Below the pieces are notes generated by a model. The model did not search any database. It was not told the DNA's origin and saw nothing but the letters and a program-made list of their open reading frames with translations. The translations under genes were made by a program, and so were the position numbers. 64,000 bases of DNA from JAJAZB01 sp964244295 (lineage in GTDB: Bacteria; Bacteroidota; Bacteroidia; Cytophagales; Spirosomataceae): the NCBI GenBank assembly GCA_964244295.1, contig CAXTIG010000013.1, positions 62,001 to 126,000 of the forward strand, written 5' to 3'. This document shows, piece by piece, positions 39,281-47,626 of this stretch (positions within the stretch are counted from its first letter, which is position 1; every line of letters begins with the position of its first letter).

Positions 39281-39416
39281 GGGTGGAGGAGCGGGAATTT
39301 GCCGGCAAGGCTCGCAAAAGTAACGAAAAATCCCCCTTTCTTGCCAAAAAAGGGGGATTCGCGTTTTTGAAAAAAAGGCCAATTCTCGAAGCCGTTTATA
39401 ATTTTAAAAAAGGGAT

Positions 39417-39508
39417 CTGTCATCCCGAGGAACGAGGGATCTTTCGTCCCAACCATCGAACTACTTGGTTTTCTATCGCGAAAGATCCCTCCTACGTCGG
39501 GATGACAG
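39417..39508. repeat. Inverted repeat between clpP and clpX (GTCATCCCGA family)
   Basis: About 30-bp arms (left CTGTCATCCCGAGGAACGAG, right ending TCGGGATGACAG) with some mismatches. Related by core sequence to 25033..25132 and to the inner hairpin at 57968..58014. Confidence 0.8.
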
Positions 39509-39576
39509 ACTCCTTTTTTCCAAAAACAGAAATGCTAAACAGCTTCAGCGTAAACGGACGGCCAACCCTGGCGTGC

Positions 39577-40284
39577 TTATTTCGTCCGGGTCAGCACTTC
39601 GTCGATGAGGCCGTACTCGCGGGCTTCTTCGGCGCGGAGCCAGTAGTCGCGGTCGGAATCGCGCTCGATTTCTTCGAAGGGTTTACCGGTGTGGTCGGCC
39701 AGAATCTGGTACAATTCCTGGCGCATTTTCACAATTTCGCGGGCGGTAATTTCGATGTCTTTCGACGCCCCCTGCGCCCCGCCCGAAGGCTGGTGAATCA
39801 TGATACGGGCGTGGGGCAGCGCCGAGCGTTTGCCCGCCGCGCCACCCGCCAGCAGCACCGCGCCCATCGAAGCGGCCAGGCTGGTGCAGACCGTCGCCAC
39901 GTCGGGGCGGATGTACTGCATGGTGTCGTACACGCCGAGGCCCGCGTACACCGAGCCACCGGGGCTGTTGAGGTACATCAAAATGTCGCGCTTGGAATCG
40001 ACCGATTCGAGGAAAAGCAACTGGGCGACGACGATGTTGGCGACGTTGTCGTCGACGGGCATCCCGAAAAAGATGATGCGGTCGGCCATCAGGCGCGAAA
40101 ACACGTCCACCTCGCGGAAGGGCATCGGGCGCTCCTCGATCACGGCGCGGGTCATGTTTTCGATGTAATGCCCACGGGTTGCGGCTTCGATGTGGTGGAT
40201 GTAGCGATCCACATTCAGGCCGTTCAAACCTTCGTGGCCGACGGCGTACTTGCGAAATTCGTTGGAATTCAAATCAGGGTACAT
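39577..40284 (-). CDS. clpP: ATP-dependent Clp protease proteolytic subunit
   Basis: 235 residues. The catalytic triad is S139 (SLAASMGA), H164 (MIHQPSGG) and D213 (SDRDYWL), spaced 25 and 49 as in E. coli ClpP. Residues 1-55 are an N-terminal extension compared with most ClpP, common in Bacteroidota. The protein forms the tetradecameric chamber for ClpX. It lies between tig and clpX, all on the minus strand, with an XRE gene in between on the plus strand. Confidence 0.97.
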   Translation of the reverse strand: MYPDLNSNEFRKYAVGHEGLNGLNVDRYIHHIEAATRGHYIENMTRAVIEERPMPFREVDVFSRLMADRIIFFGMPVDDNVANIVVAQLLFLESVDSKRDILMYLNSPGGSVYAGLGVYDTMQYIRPDVATVCTSLAASMGAVLLAGGAAGKRSALPHARIMIHQPSGGAQGASKDIEITAREIVKMRQELYQILADHTGKPFEEIERDSDRDYWLRAEEAREYGLIDEVLTRTK

Positions 40285-40386
40285 AAAAAAGACGAGATTT
40301 AACTGGGTGACAAACGTAGGAAAAAGACCGTTCCGGGTTTTGTTTGTCAGGCAATCTACTTAAAAACCTGCCAGAACGTCCGGTGT

Positions 40387-40560
40387 AACCTTCCCGGAAC
40401 AATTCCATTGCGGGTTTAACTTCCGGGAAGGTTGGGCTGGTACAAAAGTCTTTATCCCACTCACAAAACCTCGTCGTCACGACCGAGAAATCCTCGGTTT
40501 TTCTTGAAACTGTAACCTTCCCGGAAGTTAAACCCGCAATGGAATTGTTCCGGGAAGGTT
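40387..40560. repeat. Two 47-bp hairpin units in inverted orientation
   Basis: Units 40387..40433 and 40514..40560 are perfect reverse complements of each other. Each is itself a hairpin with 13-bp arms (AACCTTCCCGGAA / TTCCGGGAAGGTT). A direct repeat, CCGAGAAATCCTCGGTTTTT, occurs in the central loop (from about 40483) and again after the right unit. It fills the gap between divergent clpP and the XRE gene. Confidence 0.9.
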
Positions 40561-40599
40561 TTTCGCCACCGAGAAATCCTCGGTTTTTCTTGAAATCAC

Positions 40600-40968
40600 A
40601 TGAAAATCAGCGCAACCATCCGGCAAATCCGCCAGCAGCGCGGCTACTCGCAGGAAGCGATGGCCGACAGCCTGGGCCTATCCACGACCGCCTACGGCGA
40701 CATCGAGCGCGGCAAAACCGACCTGACCCTCAGCCGCCTGGCCCAAATCGCCGAGGTGCTGGCGGTGACACCATTGGCCTTACTCGGCGTGGAAACGCAA
40801 CCCGAAACCGATGCCCTTCGGCAACGCCTGGAAAAAAAGGAACTGGAGTCGGAAAAACTCCGCCTCGAAGCCGTGTACTGGAAAGAAAAATACGAGGAGC
40901 GGATGCGGCTGGAGCAGTTTGGCGCGCAGCTCGTTCACCAGACGCGGGAGCGGATTGGGTTTAAGTGA
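40600..40968 (+). CDS. XRE-family transcriptional regulator
   Basis: 122 residues. Residues about 4-62 form a Cro/C1-type helix-turn-helix (RQIRQQRGYSQEAMADSLGL ... YGDIERGKTDLTLSRLAQIA). Residues 70-110 form a charged coiled coil (RLEKKELESEKLRLEAVYW), probably for dimerisation. It is a single gene, divergent from clpP; the inverted repeats in front of it may serve as its operator or may be unrelated palindromic elements. Confidence 0.88.
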   Translation: MKISATIRQIRQQRGYSQEAMADSLGLSTTAYGDIERGKTDLTLSRLAQIAEVLAVTPLALLGVETQPETDALRQRLEKKELESEKLRLEAVYWKEKYEERMRLEQFGAQLVHQTRERIGFK

Positions 40969-40983
40969 AACACCTCCCGAACC

Positions 40984-41178
40984 CGTCATTGCGAGCGGAG
41001 GCCGCCAGCATGAGCGAAGCGAGACGGTCCGCCGCTGCGGGCTGGTGGCCGGAGCGAAGCAATCCCCTGCCGGAGACCAAAATAGCTAAGGGAAAGTCGG
41101 TTGGGATTAGCTATTTTGGTCTCCGGCAGGGGATTGCTTCGTCACTCGGTCGTACCTCCCTCGCTCCTCGCAATGACG
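40984..41178. repeat. Nested inverted repeat (GTCATTGCGAG family)
   Basis: Outer 12-bp arms (CGTCATTGCGAG and complement) and inner 35-bp perfect arms at 41055..41089 and 41107..41141 with a 17-nt loop. It lies between convergent XRE and tig genes. The outer core resembles palindromic repeats I know from unrelated bacterial phyla. Confidence 0.88.
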
Positions 41179-41195
41179 AGGTCTGGAAAGTTTTT

Positions 41196-42539
41196 TTACG
41201 CCTGTTCCGCCTTCGCCTTAAACGCCTCCGCGTCGATGGCCTGCGTCACCACCGGGGCTTTTTCCCGAATCACCTCCATCACCTTGTCGGTGTACACCCG
41301 GTTGAACTGGTTGGTGAAGTTTTCGGGCTTGGTTTTGTCGTTGAGGTAGCTCACGGCCACGCGGTCGATCACGTCTTTCATCGAATCGTCGCCGCCTTCG
41401 TTGCCGGCGAAACCAAACTGGCTGCGGACCATCTCGCGGGTGCGCTCCAGCACTTCGGCGTATTCCACCTTCACGTCGGCGTCTTCGGCCACGCGGTTGC
41501 GGATGAGCGTCCAGCGGAGGTCTTCGGCGAATTTGTCGTAATCCTGCTCGATTTCTTCCGGCGAAATCTTGCCTTCGTTCGATTCCAGCAGCCAGGTTTT
41601 CAGAAATTCGTTGGGCAGGCTGATCTCGATGCTGTCGAGCAAGGCCCGGCGCAGGTCGTCGCGGAGCAGGAATTCGGCCTCGCGGCGGTAGTTGTCCTGC
41701 ATGATGGCCGCCACTTGCTGGCGGAAATCCTCCTCGGTTTCCGCCTTGCCGGGGCCAAGTACTTTGTCGAAAAATTCGGGGTTTAGTTCAGCGACCCCGT
41801 TGCGGGTCGCGTCTTCGATTTCAAACGTGGCCTCGCCTTGCAGGGCGGCGGCTTCGTCTTCTTTTTTGCCCGTCGCCAGGGCCAGCGATTTGGCGTCGGC
41901 GAACAGCGACTGGAGGTCGAAACGCACCACATCGCCCTTGCCTTTGCCCACGAACAGGGCCAGGCTTTCGGGCGTCAGCTTGGCCGTCGGGATGGCCGAT
42001 TTTTCTTCCATGCCCTCGCCCGAAAAGGTGCCGTACACCATATCTCCCACCTCGATGCTCTCCACGTGGGTGTGCTCGCCGAAGCGCGACTTCAGGTCGG
42101 TGATGGTTTTGTCCAGTTCTTCGTCCGTCGCCTGAATTTCGTAGGCGGTCACGGGGTTGAGGGCCGAAAAATCGACTTCAAATTCCGAGGCCAGGCCCAG
42201 GTCGTAGCTGAACTCAAACTCGCGCTGGTGGTCCCAGTCCACGCGGCTGGCGGCGTCGCGGTCGGGCAGCGGGTCACCCACCACGGGGAGGCGATTTTCG
42301 CGGATGTAGTCGTTGACGGCCTTCGAGAGAATCCCGTTGATTTCGTCCACCAGCAGGCTTTTGCCGTACATTTTCTGAATCAGCGCCGGGGGCACTTTGC
42401 CGGGCCGGAAGCCCTTGATGCTGGCTTTTTTGGCGTAATCCTTCAGTTTTTTATCCACCTCCGGCTTGTAGTCGGCTTCGGCCAGGGCCACCTTCAGCGA
42501 AGCCTGCACGGGGCTGCTTTTTTCGAGCGAAACGATCAT
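41196..42539 (-). CDS. tig: Trigger factor
   Basis: 447 residues. A ribosome-bound chaperone for nascent chains. The ribosome-binding signature GFRPGKVP is at 43-50. A PPIase-like middle domain spans about 155-245 and a helical C-terminal domain about 260-447. The order tig-clpP-clpX is common in bacteria. Confidence 0.95.
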   Translation of the reverse strand: MIVSLEKSSPVQASLKVALAEADYKPEVDKKLKDYAKKASIKGFRPGKVPPALIQKMYGKSLLVDEINGILSKAVNDYIRENRLPVVGDPLPDRDAASRVDWDHQREFEFSYDLGLASEFEVDFSALNPVTAYEIQATDEELDKTITDLKSRFGEHTHVESIEVGDMVYGTFSGEGMEEKSAIPTAKLTPESLALFVGKGKGDVVRFDLQSLFADAKSLALATGKKEDEAAALQGEATFEIEDATRNGVAELNPEFFDKVLGPGKAETEEDFRQQVAAIMQDNYRREAEFLLRDDLRRALLDSIEISLPNEFLKTWLLESNEGKISPEEIEQDYDKFAEDLRWTLIRNRVAEDADVKVEYAEVLERTREMVRSQFGFAGNEGGDDSMKDVIDRVAVSYLNDKTKPENFTNQFNRVYTDKVMEVIREKAPVVTQAIDAEAFKAKAEQA

Positions 42540-42561
42540 AAAAAAAAGTTTTCAGTTTACG

Positions 42562-42633
42562 GTTTTCAGTTTTCAGTTAAACAGCCACCAACGGTCTTTC
42601 TCAACTGAAAACCATCAACTGAAAACTGAAAAC
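42562..42633. repeat. Intergenic inverted repeat (GTTTTCAGT family)
   Basis: 17-bp perfect arms (GTTTTCAGTTTTCAGTT and complement) at 42562..42578 and 42617..42633, between tig and tRNA-Leu. Confidence 0.75.
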
Positions 42634-42642
42634 TAATCTTCG

Positions 42643-42724
42643 TACGGGCGGGGAGACTCGAACTCCCATGCCTTGCGGCGCCAGATCCTAAGTCTGGTAC
42701 GTCTACCAATTTCGCCACGCCCGT
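42643..42724 (-). tRNA. tRNA-Leu (anticodon UAG)
   Basis: 82 nt. Acceptor stem ACGGGCG/CGCCCGT, anticodon stem CCAGA/TCTGG enclosing CTTAGGA with anticodon UAG, a variable arm (GCGCCGCAAGGC) as in class II tRNAs, T-stem GGGAG/CTCCC with TTCGAGT loop, and discriminator A. CCA is not encoded. Confidence 0.95.
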
Positions 42725-42728
42725 GGAT

Positions 42729-42786
42729 TGGAAGTGTGAGTTGTGAATTAAAAATCACCACTCACATTTCACAACTCACACTTCCA
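42729..42786. repeat. 19-bp-arm inverted repeat (GTGAGTTGTGAA family)
   Basis: Arms 42729..42747 and 42768..42786 (TGGAAGTGTGAGTTGTGAA and complement). The same family is found in frame inside queA at 21685..21782. Confidence 0.88.
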
Positions 42787-42901
42787 TTTTGGCCCGCAAA
42801 AATAGGGAATCTTCCCCGAAGGGCAAGGCTTCGGCTACGCTCGTTTAATTTTTCGGGTGGGGTTGCTGGCAAAACCGCGCCGTTTGTGTTAGTTTGGAGG
42901 T

Positions 42902-45172
42902 ATGATGGTCGCTACCCCCTCCAAGCCCGTGGATGTCATTGACGCCGAAGCCGAACGGAAAGAAATCCTGAAACGCTACCGGCGGTTGCTGCGGGCGGCC
43001 AAGCCGTTTCTGAAAGACAACGACGCCAAACTCATCAAAAAGGCGTTTAACACCTCGCTCGAAGCGCACCAGGAAATGCGCCGTAAATCAGGCGAGCCGT
43101 ACATCTACCACCCGCTGGCCGTGGCGCAGATTTGCGTCGAAGAAATTGGCCTCGGTACCACGTCCATCATCTGCGCGCTGCTCCACGACGTGGTCGAGGA
43201 CACCGACACAGAAATTTCCGACATCGAGCGGATGTTTGGACCGAAGGTGGCGACCATCATCGACGGGCTGACCAAGATTTCGGGCAATTTCGAGTTTGGC
43301 ACCTCTCAGCAGGCCGAGAATTTTCGGAAAATGCTCCTCACGCTCTCCGATGACGTGCGCGTGATTTTGATCAAACTCGCCGACCGCCTTCACAACATGC
43401 GCACGCTGGGCAGCATGGCCCGCGACAAGCAACTCAAAATCGCCTCCGAAACGGCCTACCTCTACGCCCCGCTGGCCCACCGGCTGGGGCTGTACGCGAT
43501 CAAGACCGAACTGGAGGATTTGTACCTGAAATACACCGAACCGGCGGTGTACCGCGAAATCGCTGCCAAACTCCGCGCCACCCGCGCCGCCCGCGACCGC
43601 TTCATTGCCGGGTTTATCGCGCCCATCGAACGCGACTTGCAGGCCGCCGAGTTGCACTACACCGTGAAGGGGCGGCCCAAGAGCATCCACTCGATTTGGA
43701 ACAAAATTAAAAAGCACAACACGCCTTTCGAGGAAATCTACGATCTTTTCGCCGTGCGGGTGATTCTCGACGCCGACCCCGACCACGAAAAAGCCGTGTG
43801 CTGGCAGGCGTATTCGATCGTGACCGACCACTACACGCCCAATCCCAACCGCCTCCGCGACTGGATCAGCACGCCCCGCGCCAACGGCTACGAGTCGCTG
43901 CACACCACCGTGATGAGCAAATCGGGGCAGTGGGTGGAGGTGCAAATCCGCACCGAGCGGATGGACGAAATCGCCGAGAAAGGCTATGCCGCCCACTGGA
44001 AATACAAGGGCAACGACACGAAGACGGGCGAAAACATCGAATCCTGGCTCAGTCAGGTGCGCGACGTGCTGGCCCACTCCGACCGCTCGGCCATCGAGTT
44101 CATGAACGACTTCCGGAGCAGTCTGTACCAGGAAGAGGTGTTCGTGTTTACGCCCAAAGGCGATTTGAAAGTCTTGCAAAACGGAGCCACCGCGCTTGAT
44201 TTTGCCTTCGATATCCACTCCCAGATCGGCTGCCGCTGCATCGGGGCGAAGGTGAACGGCAAACTGGAAGGCATCAGCCACGTGTTGAAAAACGGCGACC
44301 AAATCGAAATCCTGACCTCGGCCAAGCAGAAGCCTTCGGAAGACTGGCTCAAATTCGTCGTTACCTCGAAGGCCAAAGCCCGGATCAAAGACGCCATCAA
44401 GGAAGAAAACCGCAGCCACGTGACCGACGGCCGCGACCTGGTGGCGAAAAAACTCAAGATCCTCGGCGCGGGCGACCTCACGCTCGAAGTGATCAACCAA
44501 CTCCGCACGTACTTCGAGGCGAAGGACACCAACGATTTGTTTTACCGCTTCGGAAAAGCCTACCTCCACCCCGACGAACTCAAAAAGTGGAAATCCGACC
44601 GCGAAGCCCGGCAGCGCAACCAGGAAGACAAAGCCCGCACCGGCCTGACGGTGGAAGACGGCAAGAGTTTCCAGAAAGTGATGCGCAAGCTCCACGGCGA
44701 GCGCAGCGACTCCGACTTGCTGCTCATCGGCGAGGACATGGACAAATTCGACTACACCCTCGCCAAGTGCTGCAACCCCATCCCCGGCGACGAGGTGTTC
44801 GGCTTCGTGACCATCAACGAAGGCATCAAAATTCACAAAACCACCTGCCCCAACGCCCTGGAGTTGATGTCGAACCACGGCAACCGCATCATCAAGGCCA
44901 AGTGGACTTCCCAGCTCGAACTGGCCTTCCTGGCCGGGCTGCGCATCACCGGCACCGACCGCGTGGGGATCGTCAACGACGTGACCCGGATTATTTCCAA
45001 CGAACTGAAGGTGAATATGCGCTCCATCACCGTCGATTCCAAAGACGGCATTTTCGAGGGTCAAATCAAGTTGTACGTCCACGACACGGCCCACCTCGAC
45101 ACGCTCATTCGCAAGTTGGAGAAGGTGAAGGGCGTGGTGAAGGTGATCCGGTTTGAGTATGTGGATGCGTGA
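42902..45172 (+). CDS. rel: Bifunctional (p)ppGpp synthetase/hydrolase
   Basis: 756 residues. The HD hydrolase domain has HDVVEDT at 95-101. The RelA/SpoT synthetase domain spans about 235-350 (KGRPKSIHSIWNKI, YDLFAVRVIL, ANGYESLHTTV). A TGS domain (EVFVFTPKGDLKVLQNGATA), a conserved CCNPIPGDEVFGF segment and a C-terminal ACT domain (ITGTDRVGIVNDVTRIIS) follow. It makes and degrades the stringent-response alarmone. Two tandem ATGs start the frame. Part of its 3' end recurs at 46004..46162. Confidence 0.96.
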   Translation: MMVATPSKPVDVIDAEAERKEILKRYRRLLRAAKPFLKDNDAKLIKKAFNTSLEAHQEMRRKSGEPYIYHPLAVAQICVEEIGLGTTSIICALLHDVVEDTDTEISDIERMFGPKVATIIDGLTKISGNFEFGTSQQAENFRKMLLTLSDDVRVILIKLADRLHNMRTLGSMARDKQLKIASETAYLYAPLAHRLGLYAIKTELEDLYLKYTEPAVYREIAAKLRATRAARDRFIAGFIAPIERDLQAAELHYTVKGRPKSIHSIWNKIKKHNTPFEEIYDLFAVRVILDADPDHEKAVCWQAYSIVTDHYTPNPNRLRDWISTPRANGYESLHTTVMSKSGQWVEVQIRTERMDEIAEKGYAAHWKYKGNDTKTGENIESWLSQVRDVLAHSDRSAIEFMNDFRSSLYQEEVFVFTPKGDLKVLQNGATALDFAFDIHSQIGCRCIGAKVNGKLEGISHVLKNGDQIEILTSAKQKPSEDWLKFVVTSKAKARIKDAIKEENRSHVTDGRDLVAKKLKILGAGDLTLEVINQLRTYFEAKDTNDLFYRFGKAYLHPDELKKWKSDREARQRNQEDKARTGLTVEDGKSFQKVMRKLHGERSDSDLLLIGEDMDKFDYTLAKCCNPIPGDEVFGFVTINEGIKIHKTTCPNALELMSNHGNRIIKAKWTSQLELAFLAGLRITGTDRVGIVNDVTRIISNELKVNMRSITVDSKDGIFEGQIKLYVHDTAHLDTLIRKLEKVKGVVKVIRFEYVDA

Positions 45173-45261
45173 ACGAAGCTTCCCGAAATCGGAACGCCGA
45201 CCGGATTTATACCCAGCGTGGAACGCTTTCAGGAAGCTGATATTTAATCCAGGCTGCACTC

Positions 45262-45675
45262 ATGGCGAAAGACCTCTACCATCAGGCCGTAAAACGAGCG
45301 TTGGAAAAAGAGGGGTGGCGAATCACCCACGACCCCTATTCGCTAAAAGTCGGGCGGATTCGACTGTTCATCGATTTGGGAGCCGAACGCGTGGTTGCTG
45401 CCGAACGGGGTAACGAAAAGATTGCCGTTGAAATAAAATCATTCACCGACGATTCGCCGGTATCGGCTTTTCATGAAGCCGTTGGGCAGTATGACAATTA
45501 CCTGCTTGCCCTCGAAGATGAGGAACCGGATCGCCTCTTGTTCCTGGCCATTCCAAACTACATTTACGAAAGCTTTTTCCAGGAACCTTTTGTGCAGAAA
45601 GTAGTAGCCCGAAAATTCATAAAATTGATTGTTTACCAACCCGAAACTGAGGAACTGCTGCTATGGAAACGCTAA
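45262..45675 (+). CDS. xisH: XisH family protein
   Basis: 137 residues. The name comes from the fdxN element excision factors of Nabarrensis-type cyanobacteria (Anabaena). The fold carries a restriction-endonuclease-like signature: D38 (FIDLGAE), E57 and K59 (VEIKSF). The text MAKDLYHQAVKRALEKEGW is the standard XisH N terminus. It overlaps xisI by 13 bp. Outside cyanobacteria such pairs occur without any fdxN element, so a role in DNA processing, defence or toxin-antitoxin is only inferred. Confidence 0.92.
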   Translation: MAKDLYHQAVKRALEKEGWRITHDPYSLKVGRIRLFIDLGAERVVAAERGNEKIAVEIKSFTDDSPVSAFHEAVGQYDNYLLALEDEEPDRLLFLAIPNYIYESFFQEPFVQKVVARKFIKLIVYQPETEELLLWKR

Positions 45676-45986
45676 AAAAGTACCAGCAGATCGTGATTGA
45701 TTTTCTGGAAGAATACGCCCGCATTCGTTACGCCAATGGGCCTGAACTCGAACAGCAGGTCCTTGCCGACCGCGAACGCAACCATTTTCAACTGGTAAGC
45801 GTCGGGTGGCATCAGGGCCGGTTCGTCCACGAGGTGGTGTTTCACTTTGACATCAAAGAAGGCAAAGTTTTCATTCAACAAAATTGGTCGGATCTTCGTC
45901 TGGTCAACGAACTGACAGCCCGGGGCATTTCGTCCAGCGACATCGTCGTCGGGTCAATGCCCGCCCTGGCACCGACTCCGGCTTAG
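45663..45986 (+). CDS. xisI: XisI family protein
   Basis: 107 residues. Landmarks: DFLEEYARIRYANGPELEQQ, FQLVSVGWHQGRFVHEVVFH and IQQNWSDLRLVNELTARGI, all typical of XisI. It starts inside the end of xisH in another frame, so the two are translated together and probably act as a complex. Confidence 0.93.
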   Translation: METLKKYQQIVIDFLEEYARIRYANGPELEQQVLADRERNHFQLVSVGWHQGRFVHEVVFHFDIKEGKVFIQQNWSDLRLVNELTARGISSSDIVVGSMPALAPTPA

Positions 45987-46003
45987 CAACGACCGTGTGT
46001 AGG

Positions 46004-46110
46004 GTAAATCAAGCGTTACGTCCACGACACGGCCCACCTCGATACGCTCATCCGTAAGCTTGATGAAGAGGGTGGTGAAGGTGATCCGGTTTGAGTACGT
46101 GGATGCGTGA
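46004..46110 (+). pseudogene. Diverged copy of the rel 3' end
   Basis: Closely resembles 45062..45172 (end of rel), including GTACGTCCACGACACGG-like and GGTGATCCGGTTTGAGTA segments and the stop, but with substitutions and a small deletion that break the frame. It lies downstream of xisI. Confidence 0.85.
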
Positions 46111-46114
46111 GCGA

Positions 46115-46162
46115 AACTTCCCGAAATCGGAACGCCGACCGGTTTAAAACTTTCGGGAAGTT
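46115..46162. repeat. Hairpin (AACTTCCCGAAA family) after the rel remnant
   Basis: 12-bp perfect arms, AACTTCCCGAAA and TTTCGGGAAGTT. A partial match follows the real rel gene at 45178 onward. The outer sequence resembles the AACCTTCCCGGAA hairpins before the XRE gene. Confidence 0.8.
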
Positions 46163-46228
46163 AGACTGGGATTGTGCCGCACAATCGCCAAGTTAGCAAA
46201 TAGTCAATCTGACCTCATTCTTCATTCC

Positions 46229-46384
46229 GCCCTTTTCACGCCCAAACCAACGGGCCAGGGCACGGGATTAGGGCTTTCGTTGAGCTATGACATCATCACC
46301 AAAGGCCACGGCGGAACCATCACGGTGGAGAGCCAGGAAGGTGCAGGCACTACGTTTATAGCCTCACTCCCCGTTTTACACTGA
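46229..46384 (+). pseudogene. 3' remnant of a sensor histidine kinase
   Basis: Encodes only the end of an HATPase domain (KPTGQGTGLGLSLSYDIITK to the stop at 46382), matching the C termini of the intact kinases further right. Everything upstream of that motif is missing. Confidence 0.85.
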
Positions 46385-46407
46385 AAACCGGAAAGCAAAC
46401 TGGGGTC

Positions 46408-46448
46408 GTTTGGACAAATACGGAATTTAATTCCATATTTGTCCAAAC
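46408..46448. promoter_or_regulatory. 41-bp near-perfect palindrome before the ATPase gene
   Basis: 20-bp arms (GTTTGGACAAATACGGAATT and complement, one mismatch) around a single central T. It ends 10 bp before the start at 46459 and may be an operator or a recombination site. Confidence 0.7.
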
Positions 46449-46458
46449 TGCTTCCCCC

Positions 46459-47619
46459 ATGATTGAACGACTGGCGGCCGAACGGCTTACCCGGCTGGCA
46501 AAAACCTTTCGGAGCGTGGCCGTGGCTGGACCCCGGCAAAGCGGAAAAACAACGCTTTGCCGGGCTGTATTTCCCGAAAAAACCTACGTTTCGCTGGAGA
46601 ATCCTGACACGCTGGAATTTGCCAACAGTGACCCGCGCGGGTTTCTGGCGCAGTACGCCACCGGGAATGGGGCTATTCTGGACGAAATCCAGAAAGCGCC
46701 CCACCTGTTTTCGTACCTGCAACAAATCCTGGACGAAACCAACCAGAAAGGGCGGTTTATCCTGACGGGTTCCAACAACTTTTTGCTCCAGGAAAACATC
46801 ACCCAAACGCTCTCGGGACGGATTGCCTACCTGCAACTGCTGCCCCTGTCGCTGGGGGAGTTAAAAGCGAGCGGGCACCTCAAACCCGATTACGCCTGGC
46901 ACGTCGTAGCGGGGGGCTACCCCGAAGTGATTGCCGAGGCGATAGACCCGACCGACTGGTACCTGAACTACATCAGCACGTACATCGAACGGGATGTGCG
47001 GCAACTTAAAAACATCAGTAACCTGGCGCAATTCACCAAATTGGTCAGGATGTGTGCCGGGCGCACCAGCCAAATCCTCAACATGACGGCCTTGTCCAAC
47101 GATTGCGGTATCGACCAGAAAACCGTGGCGGCCTGGTTGGGGGTGTTGCAAAGCAGCTACATCATCTACCTCCTGAAACCCTACTTCAACAATTTCAATA
47201 AACGGATTACCAAAACGCCGAAGCTCTATTTCTACGATACGGGGGTGGCTTGTACGCTGTTGGGCATTAAACGGGCCGACCAGATCGCGATGCACGCCGC
47301 CAAAGGGCCGTTGTTTGAAAACCTGATCGTCAGCGAATTGCTCAAAGTCCGATTCAACCGGGGCGAACCCGATACGCTGTTTTATTGGCGGGATAAAACG
47401 GGCCACGAAGTAGATATCCTGACCGAAGACGAAGGGAAACTGACCGCCATCGAGCTAAAGGCAGGCGAAACCATCAATCCTGATTTCTTCAAGGGACTCG
47501 ACTACTTTGCTGCCTTAGAAGCCGGGGGTGTGGAAAAACGATTGGTCTACGGCGGAGACCAATCCCAAACCCGCAGCAGCGGCATCCGCATAACCCCCTG
47601 GAACAAGCTGTTTGAATAG
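46459..47619 (+). CDS. AAA_14 / DUF4143 ATPase
   Basis: 386 residues. Walker A is GPRQSGKT (24-31), Walker B ILDEIQ (73-78, D75-E76), and the sensor-1-like segment is FILTGSNNFLL (98-108). The C-terminal DUF4143 part includes YFYDTGVACTLLG, FENLIVSELLK and FYWRDKTGHEVDIL, which resembles a nuclease-like (PD-D/ExK) fold with an EVD...ELK pattern. Members are widespread, patchily distributed and often mobile; their role is poorly known. It is flanked on both sides by 3' remnants of histidine kinase genes and preceded by a 41-bp palindrome. Confidence 0.9.
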   Translation: MIERLAAERLTRLAKTFRSVAVAGPRQSGKTTLCRAVFPEKTYVSLENPDTLEFANSDPRGFLAQYATGNGAILDEIQKAPHLFSYLQQILDETNQKGRFILTGSNNFLLQENITQTLSGRIAYLQLLPLSLGELKASGHLKPDYAWHVVAGGYPEVIAEAIDPTDWYLNYISTYIERDVRQLKNISNLAQFTKLVRMCAGRTSQILNMTALSNDCGIDQKTVAAWLGVLQSSYIIYLLKPYFNNFNKRITKTPKLYFYDTGVACTLLGIKRADQIAMHAAKGPLFENLIVSELLKVRFNRGEPDTLFYWRDKTGHEVDILTEDEGKLTAIELKAGETINPDFFKGLDYFAALEAGGVEKRLVYGGDQSQTRSSGIRITPWNKLFE

Positions 47620-47626
47620 ACCTCCG

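Noticed and set aside
40981..41060. Apparent open frame through the GTCATTGCGAG repeat
   Set aside because: The frame consists of palindromic repeat sequence with no conserved protein.
43088..45259. 723-codon minus-strand ORF
   Set aside because: It is the antisense shadow of rel in a GC-rich genome; rel is complete and well conserved.
45262..45986. XisH/XisI as evidence for an fdxN-type excision element
   Set aside because: There is no fdxN gene, XisF-type recombinase or heterocyst context. The pair is known outside cyanobacteria without them.
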